This document shows, piece by piece, positions 33,309 to 46,321 of a DNA stretch of 64,000 bases (position 1 is the first letter of the stretch; each line of letters starts with the position of its first letter). The notes under the pieces were generated by a model. The model was not told the DNA's origin. It did not search any database and saw only the letters and a list, made by a program, of their open reading frames with translations. The stretch comes from Trichosporon coremiiforme (lineage: Eukaryota; Basidiomycota; Tremellomycetes; Trichosporonales; Trichosporonaceae): assembly GCA_039545355.1 (NCBI GenBank), contig BCJJ01000046.1:1-64000 (forward strand), written 5' to 3'. The translations under genes were made by a program, and so were the position numbers.

Positions 33309-36300
33309 TCAACGCTTACGCCCAATGCGTTTGAACTGGCGTCCGAAGAAGTACCAGAGGAATCCCAAAAACCTGAAGAAGGTCAGACCAAAGGTCCCCC
33401 AAAGAATGACGGCGAAGTAAACCTGGCTGTCAGCGAACATACGCTTCTGCACTCACAGTGCGACGCTTATTCATCTCTGAGCTCTCCTGAACGAGAGCAT
33501 CTTCAACACATTGCTGGCTGTATCCGTCTTTCTGATCCTTGCAGCTTCTGACATGTTCGGCGGTCAGGTCCTGGCCGTTGTCGATGCCGAAGATCATGAT
33601 GAGGGCGGCGTTGCACAAGAGCCAGAAGGCCACAAGATTGGTACGGAACGAACGGTTCGAGTCCTGGTCGGGTCAGACGCGCTCCGGATTGCCACGGTGA
33701 TACTCACGTCGGCGCTGACCTCCTCCTTCTCCTCGACCTTCTCTGGTTTGGTGAGGGCGCGGTCCTTGGCAACCCTGTATGCTTCCTCGATTTGCTTCTC
33801 GTCCAGAACGGTGTCCTCCACAATGATTGAGCCTTCTTTGGTCTTCTCGGCTTTCACTGCAGGGAGAGCGTCCGGCTTGTCGGCGCCCTTGGTTCCCCAG
33901 GTAACGTCGTGGAGGTTGCAGAAAGCGTAGACGTTGAGAACGTTGGTGAAACTCGGAGCCATGAGCATATACTGAGGGAACGACGTGAACATGTGCCAAG
34001 GATCGCCCTGGTGATGTCAGCAGTCGATTACGTCGCAAACATACGTAGATAAGTGACGCGAGGAGGTAAATACCGACCGTCGACGCGATGGCTGCCAGAA
34101 GCACTGCATTCTCTTTTTCGAAGAACAGATTCTTGATCTTCTGAGCAACCGAATCGTTTCCACCCAAGGCCTCGGAAAAGGATTTGACCATGAGCCAGAC
34201 TGCGCAAATGACGAGGTAAACTGCAACCACCGCGTACACACTGAGAAGATGTCAGGAGTAGCCTGAAAAACGAACTCACATGAACGTAGCGAGGTACAGG
34301 CCTTTCTCACCTTTGGGCCTACTTCCAAGGGCGAGGATGAACTGCATGGCGAGGAAGGCCAAGTAGATCCACATCAGAGCCGAGTTCACCCAGAACGTGA
34401 TGGTCTTAGTCCCGAAAATGTATACCGGGTCCTTCCCTTTGGGCATCATGGTGATGATGATAGAGAACGTGAGCCAGAGGTTCGCCAATGCGAACCAGGA
34501 GAAGATCAGAGTGATGATGTTGTAGACCGCTTGGACATGGAAGAAAAACATGCTTGCATGTCAGCGCGGCAAAGACCAAGCACACTCACCGAACAATACC
34601 GTGACCACTCCTGTACAGCCTGTAGAAGCGGACAAGAGAGTAGACACCTGCCGCGAAGCTTCCGTTCAACCAACGGCGACGCTGGCCGATCAGCTCGGCA
34701 GCCTGCTCCGGAACATCAGTTTCGGCCTGTGTATCAGTATCATAAACTTCGGGAGACGAGTGCTTCGGGGAGCAGGGGTGTTGCAAGAGCGTAGCTGCAG
34801 GCAAACTCACTTTGGACGGTTTCACGTAGGCAAGCTTCCACCTTGCGCCTTGCTTTGCGACGAGCTCGAAACAGAGAATGCGATCTTCGGCCAAGAACAT
34901 GTTCTTCTGGAAGATGTTCATACCGTTGATTGCCTTGCTTCCGAGCCGAGCGGCAAGAGTGTGGTCGCCGTGAAAGTACTGCTCGAGCGGCCGGCCGAGA
35001 ATAGCTTTATACCTGTACGCGGAGAACGCTCCGGGCAGGACGGAAACGTAGCCAAAACTACTCTCCAGAGGCTTGTCGAGAATGTTGGACATCTTGTACT
35101 CGAAGTTCTGTGCAGCGATGAGGGGGTTCAGAAGTTTCTTGCCACCCTTGAGCATCGCGTGAATCTCTCCGCATGCACCGCCAAGGTTTTCATCGTTGTA
35201 GAAGGCTTCCCAGACTGGAGTATTGTCAGTGACGGAGTGACTGCAGGTCGTACTCACGGTGATAAATGGCCTTGTGGCCCGGCTTAGTCCCCGCGTCAAG
35301 CAGAACACAATACTCCGGCTGCAGGTGAGGACCGATAGCATTGAAAAGCCAGCGATGGGAGTTGATCTTCTTTCCGTTCTCCTGCTTCAGCAGAACGATG
35401 AACTGAACGGGCACGAAGTTGTCGCGGACGTCGTCCGAACCACCCGCTCGCGGCACAACCAGGTTGAGCTTTGGGTCAACGGACAGCTGTGTTGTATACT
35501 GTTTCATAAGCAAACATCAAGGATCACGACCAACCTCAAAGATATGCGCCGTGGTCGGCTTTCCATTGACCGACTCCTTCACGACGCCGTCCTGGAAGAT
35601 GCCAATGGTCGCAAAAATGTCGAGAACTGACTTGTCCATTGGCTTGAGACCATCAGCGATCAAGGCAACCGTGATGCGCTGCCAGGCCGCGCGGCCGTTC
35701 TCCATCGAGTTGCTGTCGCGCCAGAACTTGGACCTGCAGATTATATCAGACACATGGACGACATGCACAATGTAAGTGCTTACTTTTGAGACTTGCAAAT
35801 GTCACGAATATTCTCCATGACCGCATGGAGAGTGCGCGAGTACAACTCCTTGTCTTCATTGTCTTCCAAATCAGTCACACAGCTTCGGAAACAGCCACCT
35901 ACAGCTTGTGACAGCGATCAGAAGCTCGGTGTCTCGCCCATAGTTTGAAGCGCGAAGGCTCCAGCCGTTCTCCTTGGTGAAGTCGTCGGGGTCGCAGGTC
36001 GCGGCAGTGTAACGCATGTGCCTTGCCTCGTCAGCACTTTCAGCTGCTCCTACCCCAGCGCATACAAACTCACGAGAATTCATTCTTCCCACCTTCGCCT
36101 TTCCCTGCCATCTCGCGCCACCTCGGTTCAAACTTCTCTTGGATTGCGGGAGGAACTTTGTATTCTTGGATCCAGTGTCCCTTTTCCGTGAGCTTGGTCT
36201 TTCGAGTCTTGCCACGGCGCATAGTTTGGCGGCGCATGAAATCGTTTTCGCGCAATGCCCTGGGGGTCGGGAAGGCCACGGGCTCATGCTGAAGGAAGGC

Positions 36301-36745
36301 AAGGCCGGTGCCGGGAGGCCGAGGTCCGACAGATGCGTAGGCACCCTGCTTGTTGAGAATGCCCGCCGGCGCCGTAGGAGCGGGGGACGGGTAAGTTGTT
36401 CCATACGCATCATAGTTGTTGCCGCTCTGAGCAGTGAAGGGGTCGTGAAAGCGGGCACTGGGGGCAAGTCAGGAAGCCGTCAAACGCCACAGACGAGAGG
36501 ACTCACGCATCAGTCAGAGGGATGCTCTCCTCTTCCTGGTAGTTGGAGAAGTATCCGCTCTGGTTGCGCTCAGACATGTCATCGAAGGGGTCATTGATGG
36601 TTGTCCTGGACGCAATGGAAGCTGCGGGGTCTGCACCGTAAGGCTGGGCACCTAGGTCGGTCAGTTGGACGCTGGTTCGCGACGTGGACCTGGCTGGGGC
36701 AGGTGGAGTCGGCGCCTTCCTAGGCGGGTCGTTGAAGGGATCCAT
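33309..36745 (-). CDS. CHS: Chitin synthase (class I-III type)
   Basis: Integral plasma-membrane glycosyltransferase (GT2) that polymerises UDP-GlcNAc into chitin. Minus strand, start [14 protein letters not shown] at 36745, about nine short introns. The N-terminal region is disordered, followed by the chitin synthase N-domain ([18 protein letters not shown]). The catalytic core shows [28 protein letters not shown] sequence, [21 protein letters not shown] and [10 protein letters not shown], the hallmark motif. Several hydrophobic segments follow (34550 to 33380): [50 protein letters not shown]. The last exon encodes [16 protein letters not shown], with stop at 33309. No myosin or cytochrome b5 domain, so not class V-VII or IV. 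The exact class needs a tree. Confidence 0.93.
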
Positions 36746-39700
36746 TGCGGCGTGTCCCTTGTCGTAAAGTGCGAGGGATCAGATCAGCTGGGTTTTGAAG
36801 CGGATAGTGGACAAGGAGTGCGACTGGTCGTGTGGTGCTGTAGAGGGAAGAGATAAGCAACGGCGACGATCGCATACGGGTTGTACAGCTGCGGACCGAG
36901 GCGAGCAGCAGCGACTGCGGGGTCGCGCCGGGTTGTTTAAGAGTGGAGAAGAGGGTAGGAGGTTAGAGAGAGTCGGTTGCGGAAGTGGAAGAGGTGGAGG
37001 AGATAATTAAGCGGGCGGGTGTGAGCAGGCAAGAGCCAGTAGCCAGCAGACAATGGTCTGGAGTTGAAGAGCTCGGCCGGTGAGCGGAAGAAGTGTGTGA
37101 GAGAGAGTGTGTGTGCGTGTGTGCGAGTGTGCTGTGTGAAAGTCAAAGAAGAAGAAGAAGAAGCAGTGAGGAGGCACGAGCGCGGTGCGGTGTCAGTTGA
37201 GCTGTGAGTGAGCGGCAGAGCGACAGAGAGGGGCAAAGCGAGACCTCGTTGCGTTGTGCAAGCGAGCGTTGCGCGCGGGGCACGAGGCGCGAGGTTGGCC
37301 AGGCGGGGTACGGGGTACGGGGTTGCGATCGTTGCGAGGTTGCGAGGTTGCAGAGTGCGCCAAGCGCCCGCCCACACAACAGGCATGCAGGCATCAGGAT
37401 ATTAGGACTGAGTGAGATTGAGATCGATCCTGTGCAGCGGCGTAGCGTGCACCGCGAACGTGCTGTCCGACGACGTGCCATGCTCCGGGCCTTCCGACAT
37501 GTGTCGGTGACTGGCAGAGCTCAGCATCTCGACTGTCACGACCTGCGCCCGTGCGGATGAGCGCGAAGGCGTGGAGGCACACGGACAGTCGTCAAACTGC
37601 GGGGTCGTAACGAGACCAAGAAAGGGGGCAGACATCAGGTCGGGCGCGGCAGGGACTGGTCAGTCCGCAGTCCAACGCGCCGAGGCCTTGCATGGCGCAT
37701 CTCGCAGCTCGTCGGCACGCGGCACGGCCAGCACGCGCATACGCGCACCTTCGTCCCTGGGCGCACGCAAGTAGTGGTAGTCTCCAACATTGGCGCGTCT
37801 GGATCGAGGGCACCTGCGGATCCAAGTAAGGCTGTGCGCGGCGCGACGTGCAAGGCAGGGGCGCAGGGAGGTGTCGGAGGTGTCTGAGTGTGCCTGTGCG
37901 CCAACGGGGGAAGCATGCTGTCGCAGGCTCAGTCAGCGGCCGGCAGAGAGGGGGACAGTGCTCGAGGTTGAAGAAACGGTCACGTCGCCTTTGCCGCGTT
38001 GGTCCGGGACAGCCGGCGCGGAAGGCAATGGTCTAAGGTGCAGCGGCGATGCAAAGTTGCGGTGAAGTGGTGCTGCGGGGAGACATGTGAGATGTGATGG
38101 GCGGCGGGCGATGGACGCGATGGACGCGACGGATGCGAGTGAGGAACACGACAGCAGAGGGCGCTCAGGGAGCTTGGGAAGGGCAAGCATGCCGAGCGTG
38201 GAGGGCGGAGGAGGGTGGAGGTCCTTGTTTCGCAGTCATCGGTGCGAAGGGAGGCGGCCGCGCTGCGGGCGGGGGCGGTGTGCCCCGCTAGGCTGGCATG
38301 CCCAGCTGGGCCTGGAATTGGCCGGACCCCCTTTTGCCTGCGGGTTCAGCGCAGCTAGCGTGTCGCCCACGCGTAGCCCCCTGACGTATGGCGTGCCCCA
38401 GCATGCATGTCCAGTCGTATCCAGCACACAATTCGAAGCATACAAGTCCGCTCGCTACCTCCGCGTACAGATGCATACAGCGCTGCGTATAGCAAGTGCG
38501 CCACGTGCAACAATGTCACGAATGCGCCAGCGCGTCTGTGCTTCCGCCCCCAGATCCCAGGATCTGAGCTTCTGAATTCTTGTTGCGATCAAGACGATCA
38601 AATGTCTAATGTCTGATGCATGTCCGGACGACTTGAAACGATTGCGCTCGGATCGCCCAGTTACGTGTCACAGACAGGGCCAACAGGATTCCAGGGATCT
38701 AGGGATCTACTCATCCCCCAGTTTTGGGGTATCATGTCCCGACCATGTAACCAAGTTCGCGACGTTGGCGCGTCGGGGTCATGCGCAGAGCAGGCAGACA
38801 ATGCGCACAGCTACTCTCAGCGTCAGTAGACTCGCACTCGGCCTAGCGGTCTCTATCCCTGCCGGGTCATTGCCCCTGAAAGCTGGATTCCTGGAGCGCA
38901 CCGCTTGTCGATCGGCGACCGTTTCAGGCGTGATGCATGCTTGCTCGTCGGACCAGAAGTTCGCTGCCCGGCCCACCGGAATAGCTTGCCGAGAAACCTC
39001 TGCGATACGGGCTTGGGCAACGGGGAACTGTGGGAGATGCACACGGGGGAACGACCGTATATACTCTAACCTGAGGCCGATCAAGCCGCAAGGCGCAGAG
39101 GCGCTGAGCGCGGTGGGACGGGCTTTTACTGTGAGCGGCCGCGATTCTGAGCCCGTCGCGGATCGCAACCACCCGAGCTTTTCGAGACAGCATCAGGTTG
39201 TGGATTCTGCGAATGCTGCGAAACGAGATATGTACATCCAGGCTAGCTGCTAGTCATTAGGTGCCGCACACATCCCGCATTGATCATTGAAAAGGACGCC
39301 GAGCTGAAAAGTGTCCCCGGCCGGTGCAACGCTCAACTAGCAGGTCAGGGGGAAGCGTCTCCAGATGCACTGGCGTCAACATGGTGTGCGTTAGGCAGGC
39401 TGCCGGGTGTTCCCTGGCCTTGAACCAAGCCAACACCGAGGGCTGTGTGACCTTGAGGGTTCAGGGGCTGGATGTCCGCGCCGCAGGTGGCCGGGGCTTT
39501 GCTGCGACCTGCTGCGGAGCTCTATTCTTGTGCCTCCAGACGTGCTCTGGGCTCCCTGTACTATTCCTTTCACTTTGAACATAACTGATCAGCATCCTGC
39601 TGCAGATTTGAGCCGAACAATCAGAAATAGTACTGCAGTTCGACAACTGATGCAGACACTCCAGCCTGGGGTGCCTTTCCCACAGTCGCCCGTGACCTCT

Positions 39701-40137
39701 TGGCGCAGGGAGTGCGAAGGGGCCTGGGCGGCGCACACCCATAGTATTGCTCCTCCAGTATTTGATTTGTCAAGATCTAGAAGTTCAAGTGGTTCAAATA
39801 GACAACATCCANGTAATTCAAATGCATTAGGACTAACATTTAACGGGGTTTGGAGCGGGTCGTGGTGATTCGTCGTCCATCCCCGCAGAGTTCCGATGAC
39901 GCTCGCGAACAACTTGCTGTGCATGAGGAGGTATCGTACGGAGTTGGTTTGGCTGGCACAGCAATCAATTAGCCGAGGTCGCTCCGCGATAACAGATGCG
40001 ACAGATGTAGTTGCCGAGCCCTTAATCATCTTGCGAACAGTCGACCGAGGGCGAACCCGATTACGTACTGCCCCGCTGCAGATAGTGGGTATCAGATGGA
40101 AGGGCCTGCATGATACAGCATAGGTATGATGTGCAGC
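36746..40137. other. Long gene-poor region upstream of chitin synthase
   Basis: 3.4 kb with no supported gene. 36930-37210 is rich in GA and GTGTG, and probably belongs to the chitin synthase promoter and leader. 37200-38570 is GC-rich with overlapping open frames on both strands. 39770-39850 is a small AT-rich patch that contains the only ambiguous base (N at 39812), a sign of low-confidence sequence. The 214-codon frame at 38609 has no recognisable domain. Confidence 0.5.
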
Positions 40138-41670
40138 TCACACCGAGTTGTCGGCACAAGACCAGGGTTTACCCTCTCCACCCAGCGATATCAAATCCAA
40201 AATGGCCCCGTACGTACCGCCTACCATGATGAAGGCGCCGGCCACTATGATCCACAACGCCCAAGCGGCCTTTATCCAGAATACCAACGTTCGAGGCTCC
40301 CTCCTGTTCCAGTTATCGAACAGCCATACGTACCCCATGGGCATGATGGCGACAATCGGAGCGAACAGCGCCCCGACAAAGGACACCATACTGCCGAAGA
40401 CGGGAATAGCAGAGGCCAGGAGATAGGCGACCGTCGTAACAGCGATAGTGCACGAGAACCAGGTAACCCAGTGACGCTTTGTGTTTGACGAAAGATGGAC
40501 GGTCCCACGATTGATTCGTACGAATAGGTATTTCGCTGGCAGGTGGGCGTAGATGCAGAGTGTCATGAGCAGACCTGGTAGAGCGAGGCCATAGCAGACT
40601 CTTTTCAGAAGCGGGCCGGCGGAAGAAGGTGCCGGGACACCCACATACTGTCCGCAATAGTAGTAGAGAACGCAACCGACGACGATCAGCATGGAGGTTG
40701 TGATGCCCTCCGCGATGAACATGCACCTTGTGTAGTCCTTGGGCTCCCTCATTTCCGCTCTGATGCTGAAAAACGCCGGGGTTGCGGCTGTAGCAAAGAC
40801 AACACTCGAAACAGCGTTCATCGCGGTGGCAAACGTCGGCGTCTTGAACAGCTGGAAACCCTTGTCCCACGGCCCCTGCTGTGGTGCTGAGGCAGGTCGG
40901 TCCTGCAATCCCACGGCGATAAGCATTGTGAAAATGGCAGACAAGATTGAGACTACACCGACCCAACTAAGCCACGAAATTCTGTCCAGGGTGCGGATAG
41001 ACATGAGGATGAAGCCCAGAATTGCCGAAACGGCGACGAAGACGGCAGTGCAGGCCCCATGAAGCGAAATAGCGTTGAAAGCTGTCGAGATACCAACAAT
41101 GCCCGCACCGGCGATGAAGACCATATCTGTCTCATCAGTCCTAACCCCCTCACTTCACTCACATAAGCAGAAGGAAACGCCGAACACTTCTTCACCAAAG
41201 CGCCCTCCAACGACGCGCCCAACGTCCGATATACTCCATACTGACGGGTGTTTCTCTTTCGTTTGGCCGGCCGTGTAATTACACCCTGGAGAGTCAGAGG
41301 AGGCTCCTTTGGGCAGCACTCACAGACCAGCATGCTTTGGACGACGAGGACGATAATAAGCCCAGAGATGAGGCCGACAGCATCGAAAACGTAGGGAATG
41401 GACAGAATGCCGAGACCGATCATAGTTTTAGTCATGATGACTATCGTTCCAAGGCTACTGAGCTGCGAAAGCTGTTAGTTGAAGGCACCTAGACCTGCGC
41501 ACCCCTCGAAAGTTTGGCCCCCCTTCGTGAATTTCACCGAAGACTTCGTCGTTGATTATCGTTCCTTCATCGATGTCGTGCTTCTCGCTGTCGCCTGCTG
41601 GAGCTACGAAAACTTTGGTGCAGCTCTGCTGTGTTTCTTTGTCTTTAGACGCTTTCTCTTGAACGAACAT
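40138..41670 (-). CDS. Amino acid transporter, AAAP family, Mtr-like
   Basis: Neutral/aromatic amino acid carrier resembling the Neurospora N-system protein Mtr. Minus strand, start MFVQEKASKDKETQQS at 41670. Introns join GPNFRG to LSSLGTIVIMTKTMIGLG, and VVQSMLV to WCNYTAGQTKEKHPSVWS, and then VFGVSFCLY to MVFIAGAGIVGIS. Helices: IGLGILSIPYVFDAVG, FIAGAGIVGISTAFNAIS, WVGVVSILSAIFTMLIAVG, TSMLIVVGCVLYYYCGQYVG, TIAVTTVAYLLASAIPVFG and others; about eleven in total. In the middle exon the correct frame is not the longest one; the conserved W-x-x-Y..K..HP pattern decides it. It is a separate transporter from the APC permease. Confidence 0.88.
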
Positions 41671-42024
41671 GGTGAGAAGGTGTTCAGGTGGGCAAGGTGT
41701 AATGGGGTGGGCAAGCACGAACTGCGATGCGACTTCATTATATTAAGCCTGGGAGAACTGGTAACATGAACTGTGCCTCTTACGGCTGCAAGCGAAACAG
41801 CAAGAAAGGGGCACCTCCCGCTCCGCACCGGACACTGAAGTGCCGGAGCCCCAGGGCAGTCACTAGCCCACAAGCTTCACGTGATGCCATTCAGTCCAAC
41901 TGAGGAGTCAGGGATGTCAACTCAAAACGTCACCAAGGTGATCGTAGGGGGGAAGGGCCCCACCTGCGTTGATTCCGTGCTGTCCTTAGGGCCCCATTTC
42001 GGCGCGCCCCTTGAAGCCTGGGGG

Positions 42025-42290
42025 CTAGGACCGAGCACGTGCCTCCTTGAGCAGTGACTCGGCCCATGCTCTCAAAGCACGCCGACGCCGCTCCGCTGGG
42101 TATGCGTTGGGGTGGATAAACTCTGCAGCCTTACGGTCTAACCCCTGCAAAAGGAGGAGTCCCTCATGGAGAAACGCCATCCACGATCGTCGTACCCCTT
42201 CCAAAGATCAGGTCGAAGAGAACAATGCATATGGTTGTCATGAGATAGAAGATCATGCCGATAGGCATAATAGACTTGGGTTGTAAAGCG
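42025..42290 (-). pseudogene. Possible membrane-protein 3' fragment
   Basis: On the minus strand a hydrophobic stretch IMPIGMIFYLMTTICIVLFD is followed, in a second frame, by LLLLQGLDRKAAEFIHP and YPAERRRRALRAWAESLL and a stop at 42025. The two frames are not joined by a clear intron. This may be the decayed end of a transporter or an unrecognised small gene. Confidence 0.28.
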
Positions 42291-42998
42291 TTCTACGCCA
42301 TGGTCAGCAACAACAGCCAGTGGTAGACACAGATCGATTGCGCGTTGCTGGTTCCGTTCGGAATGCGAATCCGAGGAGCACAATTCCGACCTCTAATGAA
42401 ATTCTCATTCTGGGTATTCGTGACAGATTTCTTCTTCTTACGGGCAGGGCTAAAAAGGTGAGGTGGGCGGGTGGGATGGTTCTAAGGGACACCCGCAAGG
42501 GCCAGGTGTTCGCCGCATGGGCAGCCGCCTCAACCTCTCCGTAGAATGCCGAGCTCGGACTCAGCAGATCCTTGGCTGGGTATCAGACGTCATTCTCCCG
42601 TGCACTGGTCACGAAGAACTGCCCTGCCGGCTGCCGACCGTGTGCCCTCGGTCTCCGAGAAGGAGCGGTACTGGTTGTACTGGAAGCTTTGAAGGCTGGG
42701 TCAACGGTGCATGGTTCGCCAAAGAGGTTACCGGTAGGGTCAACCGCACAGTTCGGCCAATGACTATGCAGAACCCTGCGAACTGGGCAGTCTCGGCGTT
42801 CTCGGCGCCGAGTTACGAGGTTGATCTAGCGCGTAGCATTACAGAGCACAGAGCGTACATGTTCCAGGGCCACCGAAAGGTCGCTCGAGCACCAGCATTT
42901 TGACGTCGGCGGCTTGACAAAGTCGAGGGACCACCCTGTGGCCAATCATCATGCCCACCTTAGCAGGCACGATCGGACAGGCGGATAAGGGTGGTCGG

Positions 42999-43697
42999 CT
43001 AACACAGAAGTTGTTCATAAAAGCCTTGGATGTTGTTGCCCGTATCACGTAGGTGGACTTCGAGGATCCAATGGCGGGTATACCCTTTCTTGTCGACCGA
43101 CTCCATCGAGTTGTGGTTTCCTTCGGTGATGTACAGAGTGACCTTGTCGCGGGGGATGCGCTCGTGGGGGAACTGTCCAAGCGTATGGCCACCAAGGAAG
43201 GCACCCCACTCGAAGCCCTGCCGTTCAGCTTCCTGGACACAGAGCTTGTGAAGCTCATGGCCGGTCATGGACGGGTTCTTGTCGTAGACTGCCTTGATCC
43301 GCTTCCAAGTGGGCTCGAGGACATCTCGAAGGCGGAGTTTCGCAGGATCGTTGCCGAGAACATATGTTCGTCCGAAGTCGGCCTCCCACTGCTCGAAAAC
43401 CGGCCCAAGATCGACGATGAGAATGTCATCTGCCTCGATAGTTCTGTCGGGAGTGTTGGCCTCGAAGGGAGCGAGAGTGTTTGGTCCGGACCGAACGATG
43501 CGCTTGTGCCAATCGGAACGCACACCGTGCTTCTCTTGTCCAAGCCTGTGGATCGCGTCGGAGAGCTCTTTGTCGGTGATGCCCGGCTTGATGAGTTGCT
43601 CAATGTCGTCAAACATGGATGCGGCGAGCTTCTCTGCATCCATAAGGGATTTGGTGTACGCCGCTTGCTCCTCTGCGGACTTGACGGCGACGGACAT
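42999..43697 (-). CDS. M24-family (creatinase/aminopeptidase-like) protein
   Basis: A single-exon gene for 232 residues with the pita-bread fold of methionine aminopeptidase, prolidase and creatinase. Start MSVAVKSAEEQAAYTKSL. Metal-ligand-like positions are visible: the Asp in DLGPVFEQWEADFGRTY (DLG..DFGRTY), the His in GGHTLGQFPHERIP, and the Glu in RHWILEVHLRD. It lacks the N-terminal creatinase domain, so it is a short stand-alone form. A 231-codon antisense frame overlaps it but has no domain. Substrate is unknown; aminopeptidase on Xaa-Pro or a small C-N hydrolase are possible. It is divergent from the MFS gene at 44418. Confidence 0.85.
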   Translation of the reverse strand: MSVAVKSAEEQAAYTKSLMDAEKLAASMFDDIEQLIKPGITDKELSDAIHRLGQEKHGVRSDWHKRIVRSGPNTLAPFEANTPDRTIEADDILIVDLGPVFEQWEADFGRTYVLGNDPAKLRLRDVLEPTWKRIKAVYDKNPSMTGHELHKLCVQEAERQGFEWGAFLGGHTLGQFPHERIPRDKVTLYITEGNHNSMESVDKKGYTRHWILEVHLRDTGNNIQGFYEQLLC

Positions 43698-44417
43698 GAC
43701 TGCAACGGTTCAGTGGGAGACGTTGAATGGAGGTCAGTCGAAGCGTGATTGCGGCGTGAGGCAGTCGATGGCGGAGGGTAAAGCGTCGATAGGGGGCTGT
43801 AGGTGCGTTGGATGCGGCGACGATGGCCAAGACGGTGACGGTGACCGAGATGGGGACGGAGGGAGAGGAAGACGAGGACGGCCAACCTGGGAATGACGAA
43901 TGAGCGACGCGCGATAGGGTGCGTCGACGCGGCTCGGCCATGTCCGAATGCGCGGAGTCAAATTGCCCCATGCGTGCCATTCACCCCATGCTCCATCCGA
44001 CCATGCTTCACACCCGTACCGGCGAGTCGGACCGATCCACTCTGAAGCTCATCTGATCGACGCCGTCAACCTGACTGCTGACTGCTGACTGACACGCCCA
44101 CCTGTGATGTATCTTGCCATGACTGCAGCCGGCACATGCAAGCCCGCATATTCGGGCATTCGACGGCAACAAGCGGGAAACGGCGGCTTCGGTACATCTT
44201 CTCTCCGAGCATCATTAACTTGCACCTGTCCTTGCCCACATGCATCTGCGAGTATGCGCACAATCCACAGCTCTCACCGAAGAGCCACAGCCTACCGGAC
44301 CGGCCCGGATAGAACTGTTGAGCACCTTGACGGTAATAAACACCCCCCAAACACCCCTTCCACCCCTCCCATGGTTCAACTGCTTGCACTTGCTCCTCGT
44401 TTTCAACTGCTCCTGCA
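43698..44417. promoter_or_regulatory. Divergent promoter region
   Basis: 720 bases between the M24 gene (minus) and the sugar-type MFS gene (plus). 43840-43880 is a run of GACGGNGA-like units. No gene is supported. Confidence 0.45.
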
Positions 44418-46321
44418 ATGACCGGGTTCAAGATCGTCGAAGACCGCCCAACGCCCAGTGAAGTCTACAACTTGCGAATCTACCTACTCGCTGCCATCTG
44501 TGGTATGTGAAACAGCCTCACTATGTGACAAGTCTGACCAACAGGTGCCGGCGCCGTGACGTTTGGTTACGATGGTGCTTTCGTGAGCCCCTCCCTTGCC
44601 GTCTATTTCGGCTAACCCAAGATCGGGACCACTATTGCGCGCGCTTCCTTCAAGGAGGCTATGGGGATCGACAAAATGACGCCCGCTCAACAGACGGCAA
44701 ACTCTTCGAACCTGACGTCTGCCTTTACTGGGGCAGCTTTTTTTGGCGCCGTGGCTGCCTGGCCGATCATGGAGGCATGGGGACGCAAGAGGCCGATGCA
44801 GGTCGCTGCGTTCCTCTTCAATCTTGGAGCACTTCTGATGACTGTCACTACGCACAGTTTGGACATGATCTACGCCGGCCGGGTCATCACCGGGTTCGCA
44901 GTTGGAATATTGACAGCTGTTATCCCCACGTTCCTGTCTGAGCTCAGTCCGCCCTCGATCCGGTGAGTACATTCACTTTGAATAGCACTGACAACCAGCG
45001 GTACCCTGACAGGCCTCTTCGAAGTCAGCTACCCTTTCGGTGTCCTGGCTGACAACAGGTGGCATACCAGATTGGCAGCCTATGCGGATTCTGGATCAAT
45101 TACGGCATCTCTCAGCACCAAGATCCAACAAAGAACAAGAGTTGGCGGATCGCTATGGCTGTGCAGTTAATCCCCGGTGGGTGTCAAGTCCTGAGCGGAC
45201 GTTGCTTTCGCGAGTTTGCGGGGCCCCTTTGCCAGCAAAGCTGACGAGCAAGGTGGCATCCTTGCCATCGGGTCTGTCGTCCTCAAGGAATCGCCAGGAT
45301 GGCTGCTGCGGAAAGGCCGCGAAGAGCAGGCGCTCAAAGTACTGTCGTACATCCGGAAGCTTCCTGCAGACGCGCAGTACATACAGGAAGAGATCGCGCT
45401 CTTGAGGACAGTCATCGAAGAGGAGCGCCAAATCGCCGGTAACCAAAGTGGCGTTTGGGCATACCTCCGCGGAGCCATCAGGGAGCTCCGTATCCCATCC
45501 ATCCGGTTCAGGTTTGTCGTCGAGTTCATCATCTTCATCTTGATGAACTTCTCAGGCGCTGTCGTCATCAATTATTACAGTCCGCGATTGTTTGCTTCAA
45601 TTGGTTTGAAAGGAGACAACATTTTGCTTTACACAGGCATCTATGGACTCGTGAAGGCCGTTGGGGCAATCGCTTTCTGCTTCTGGCTTGTGGATCGAGT
45701 TGGAAGGCGAAAGCCCTGGTTAGCAAGCGCCACGGGCTGTGCGATTTGTCTGTTCTACATTGGTGCTTACATTGCCATCGCTAAACCTGAAGGGCATCCC
45801 GAAGGCCTCTCGTCTTCGTCCGTTGCCGGAGGGAAAGCCGCCGTCGCCGCAATTATGCTCTACTCGTGGTTCTGGTCTTGGGGAGGAAACTCTTTGGCCT
45901 GGATTGTGAGCGCCGAGATGTTCCCGATCTCGCTTCGTAGCATATCGGGATCATTCGGGGCAAGGTGGGTCCAGCAGGATACACTCGGACTAACCGCTAA
46001 CGCGATCGCAGTACTCAGTGGCTGAGTTCGACAGCTGCCACACTTTCGGCACCATACATGGCGGACAGCATCGGGTACGGCATGTTCCTGCTGTACGGTG
46101 CTTGCTGTGTGTTGACAGCTATATTCACTTACTTCTTTATCCCGGAAACGAAGGGTATCCCGGTGGAGTGTATGGGTCCACTGTTCGACGGGCCGTCGCG
46201 ATACGCGCAGTTCCGACAGAAGCGCGTGTTCCCGCCCAACGGCATACCTCGAACGGTTGTCGACCAGCCGGATATAGCAGAGGACAAAGGGGTGGAAGTG
46301 GAGGAGAAGGAGTATGCGTGA
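44418..46321 (+). CDS. MFS sugar/quinate-type transporter
   Basis: Proton-coupled plasma-membrane carrier of the sugar porter family. Start MTGFKIVEDRPTPSE. Six short introns are read; one (45176-45249, donor GTGGGT) joins IPG to GILAIGSVVLKESPGWL. Motifs: VTFGYDGAFIGTTIARASF in helix 1, EAWGRKRPMQ, YAGRVITGFAVG, LSPPSIRG, LTGLFEVAYQIG, KESPGWLLRKGR, RVGRRKPW, WIVSAEMFPISLRS and PETKGIPVEC. About 530 residues and twelve helices. Close families include quinate permease, galacturonate and hexose carriers; the substrate cannot be set from sequence. The first helix exon ends at a GTGAGC donor near 44583. Confidence 0.88.

Noticed and set aside
38609..39253. A 214-codon frame in the gene-poor region
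   Set aside because: No domain, no promoter or intron signal, and equally long frames lie antisense; composition fits random GC-rich DNA.
43053..43748. A 231-codon plus-strand frame
   Set aside because: Antisense shadow of the M24 gene; only the minus strand shows family motifs.
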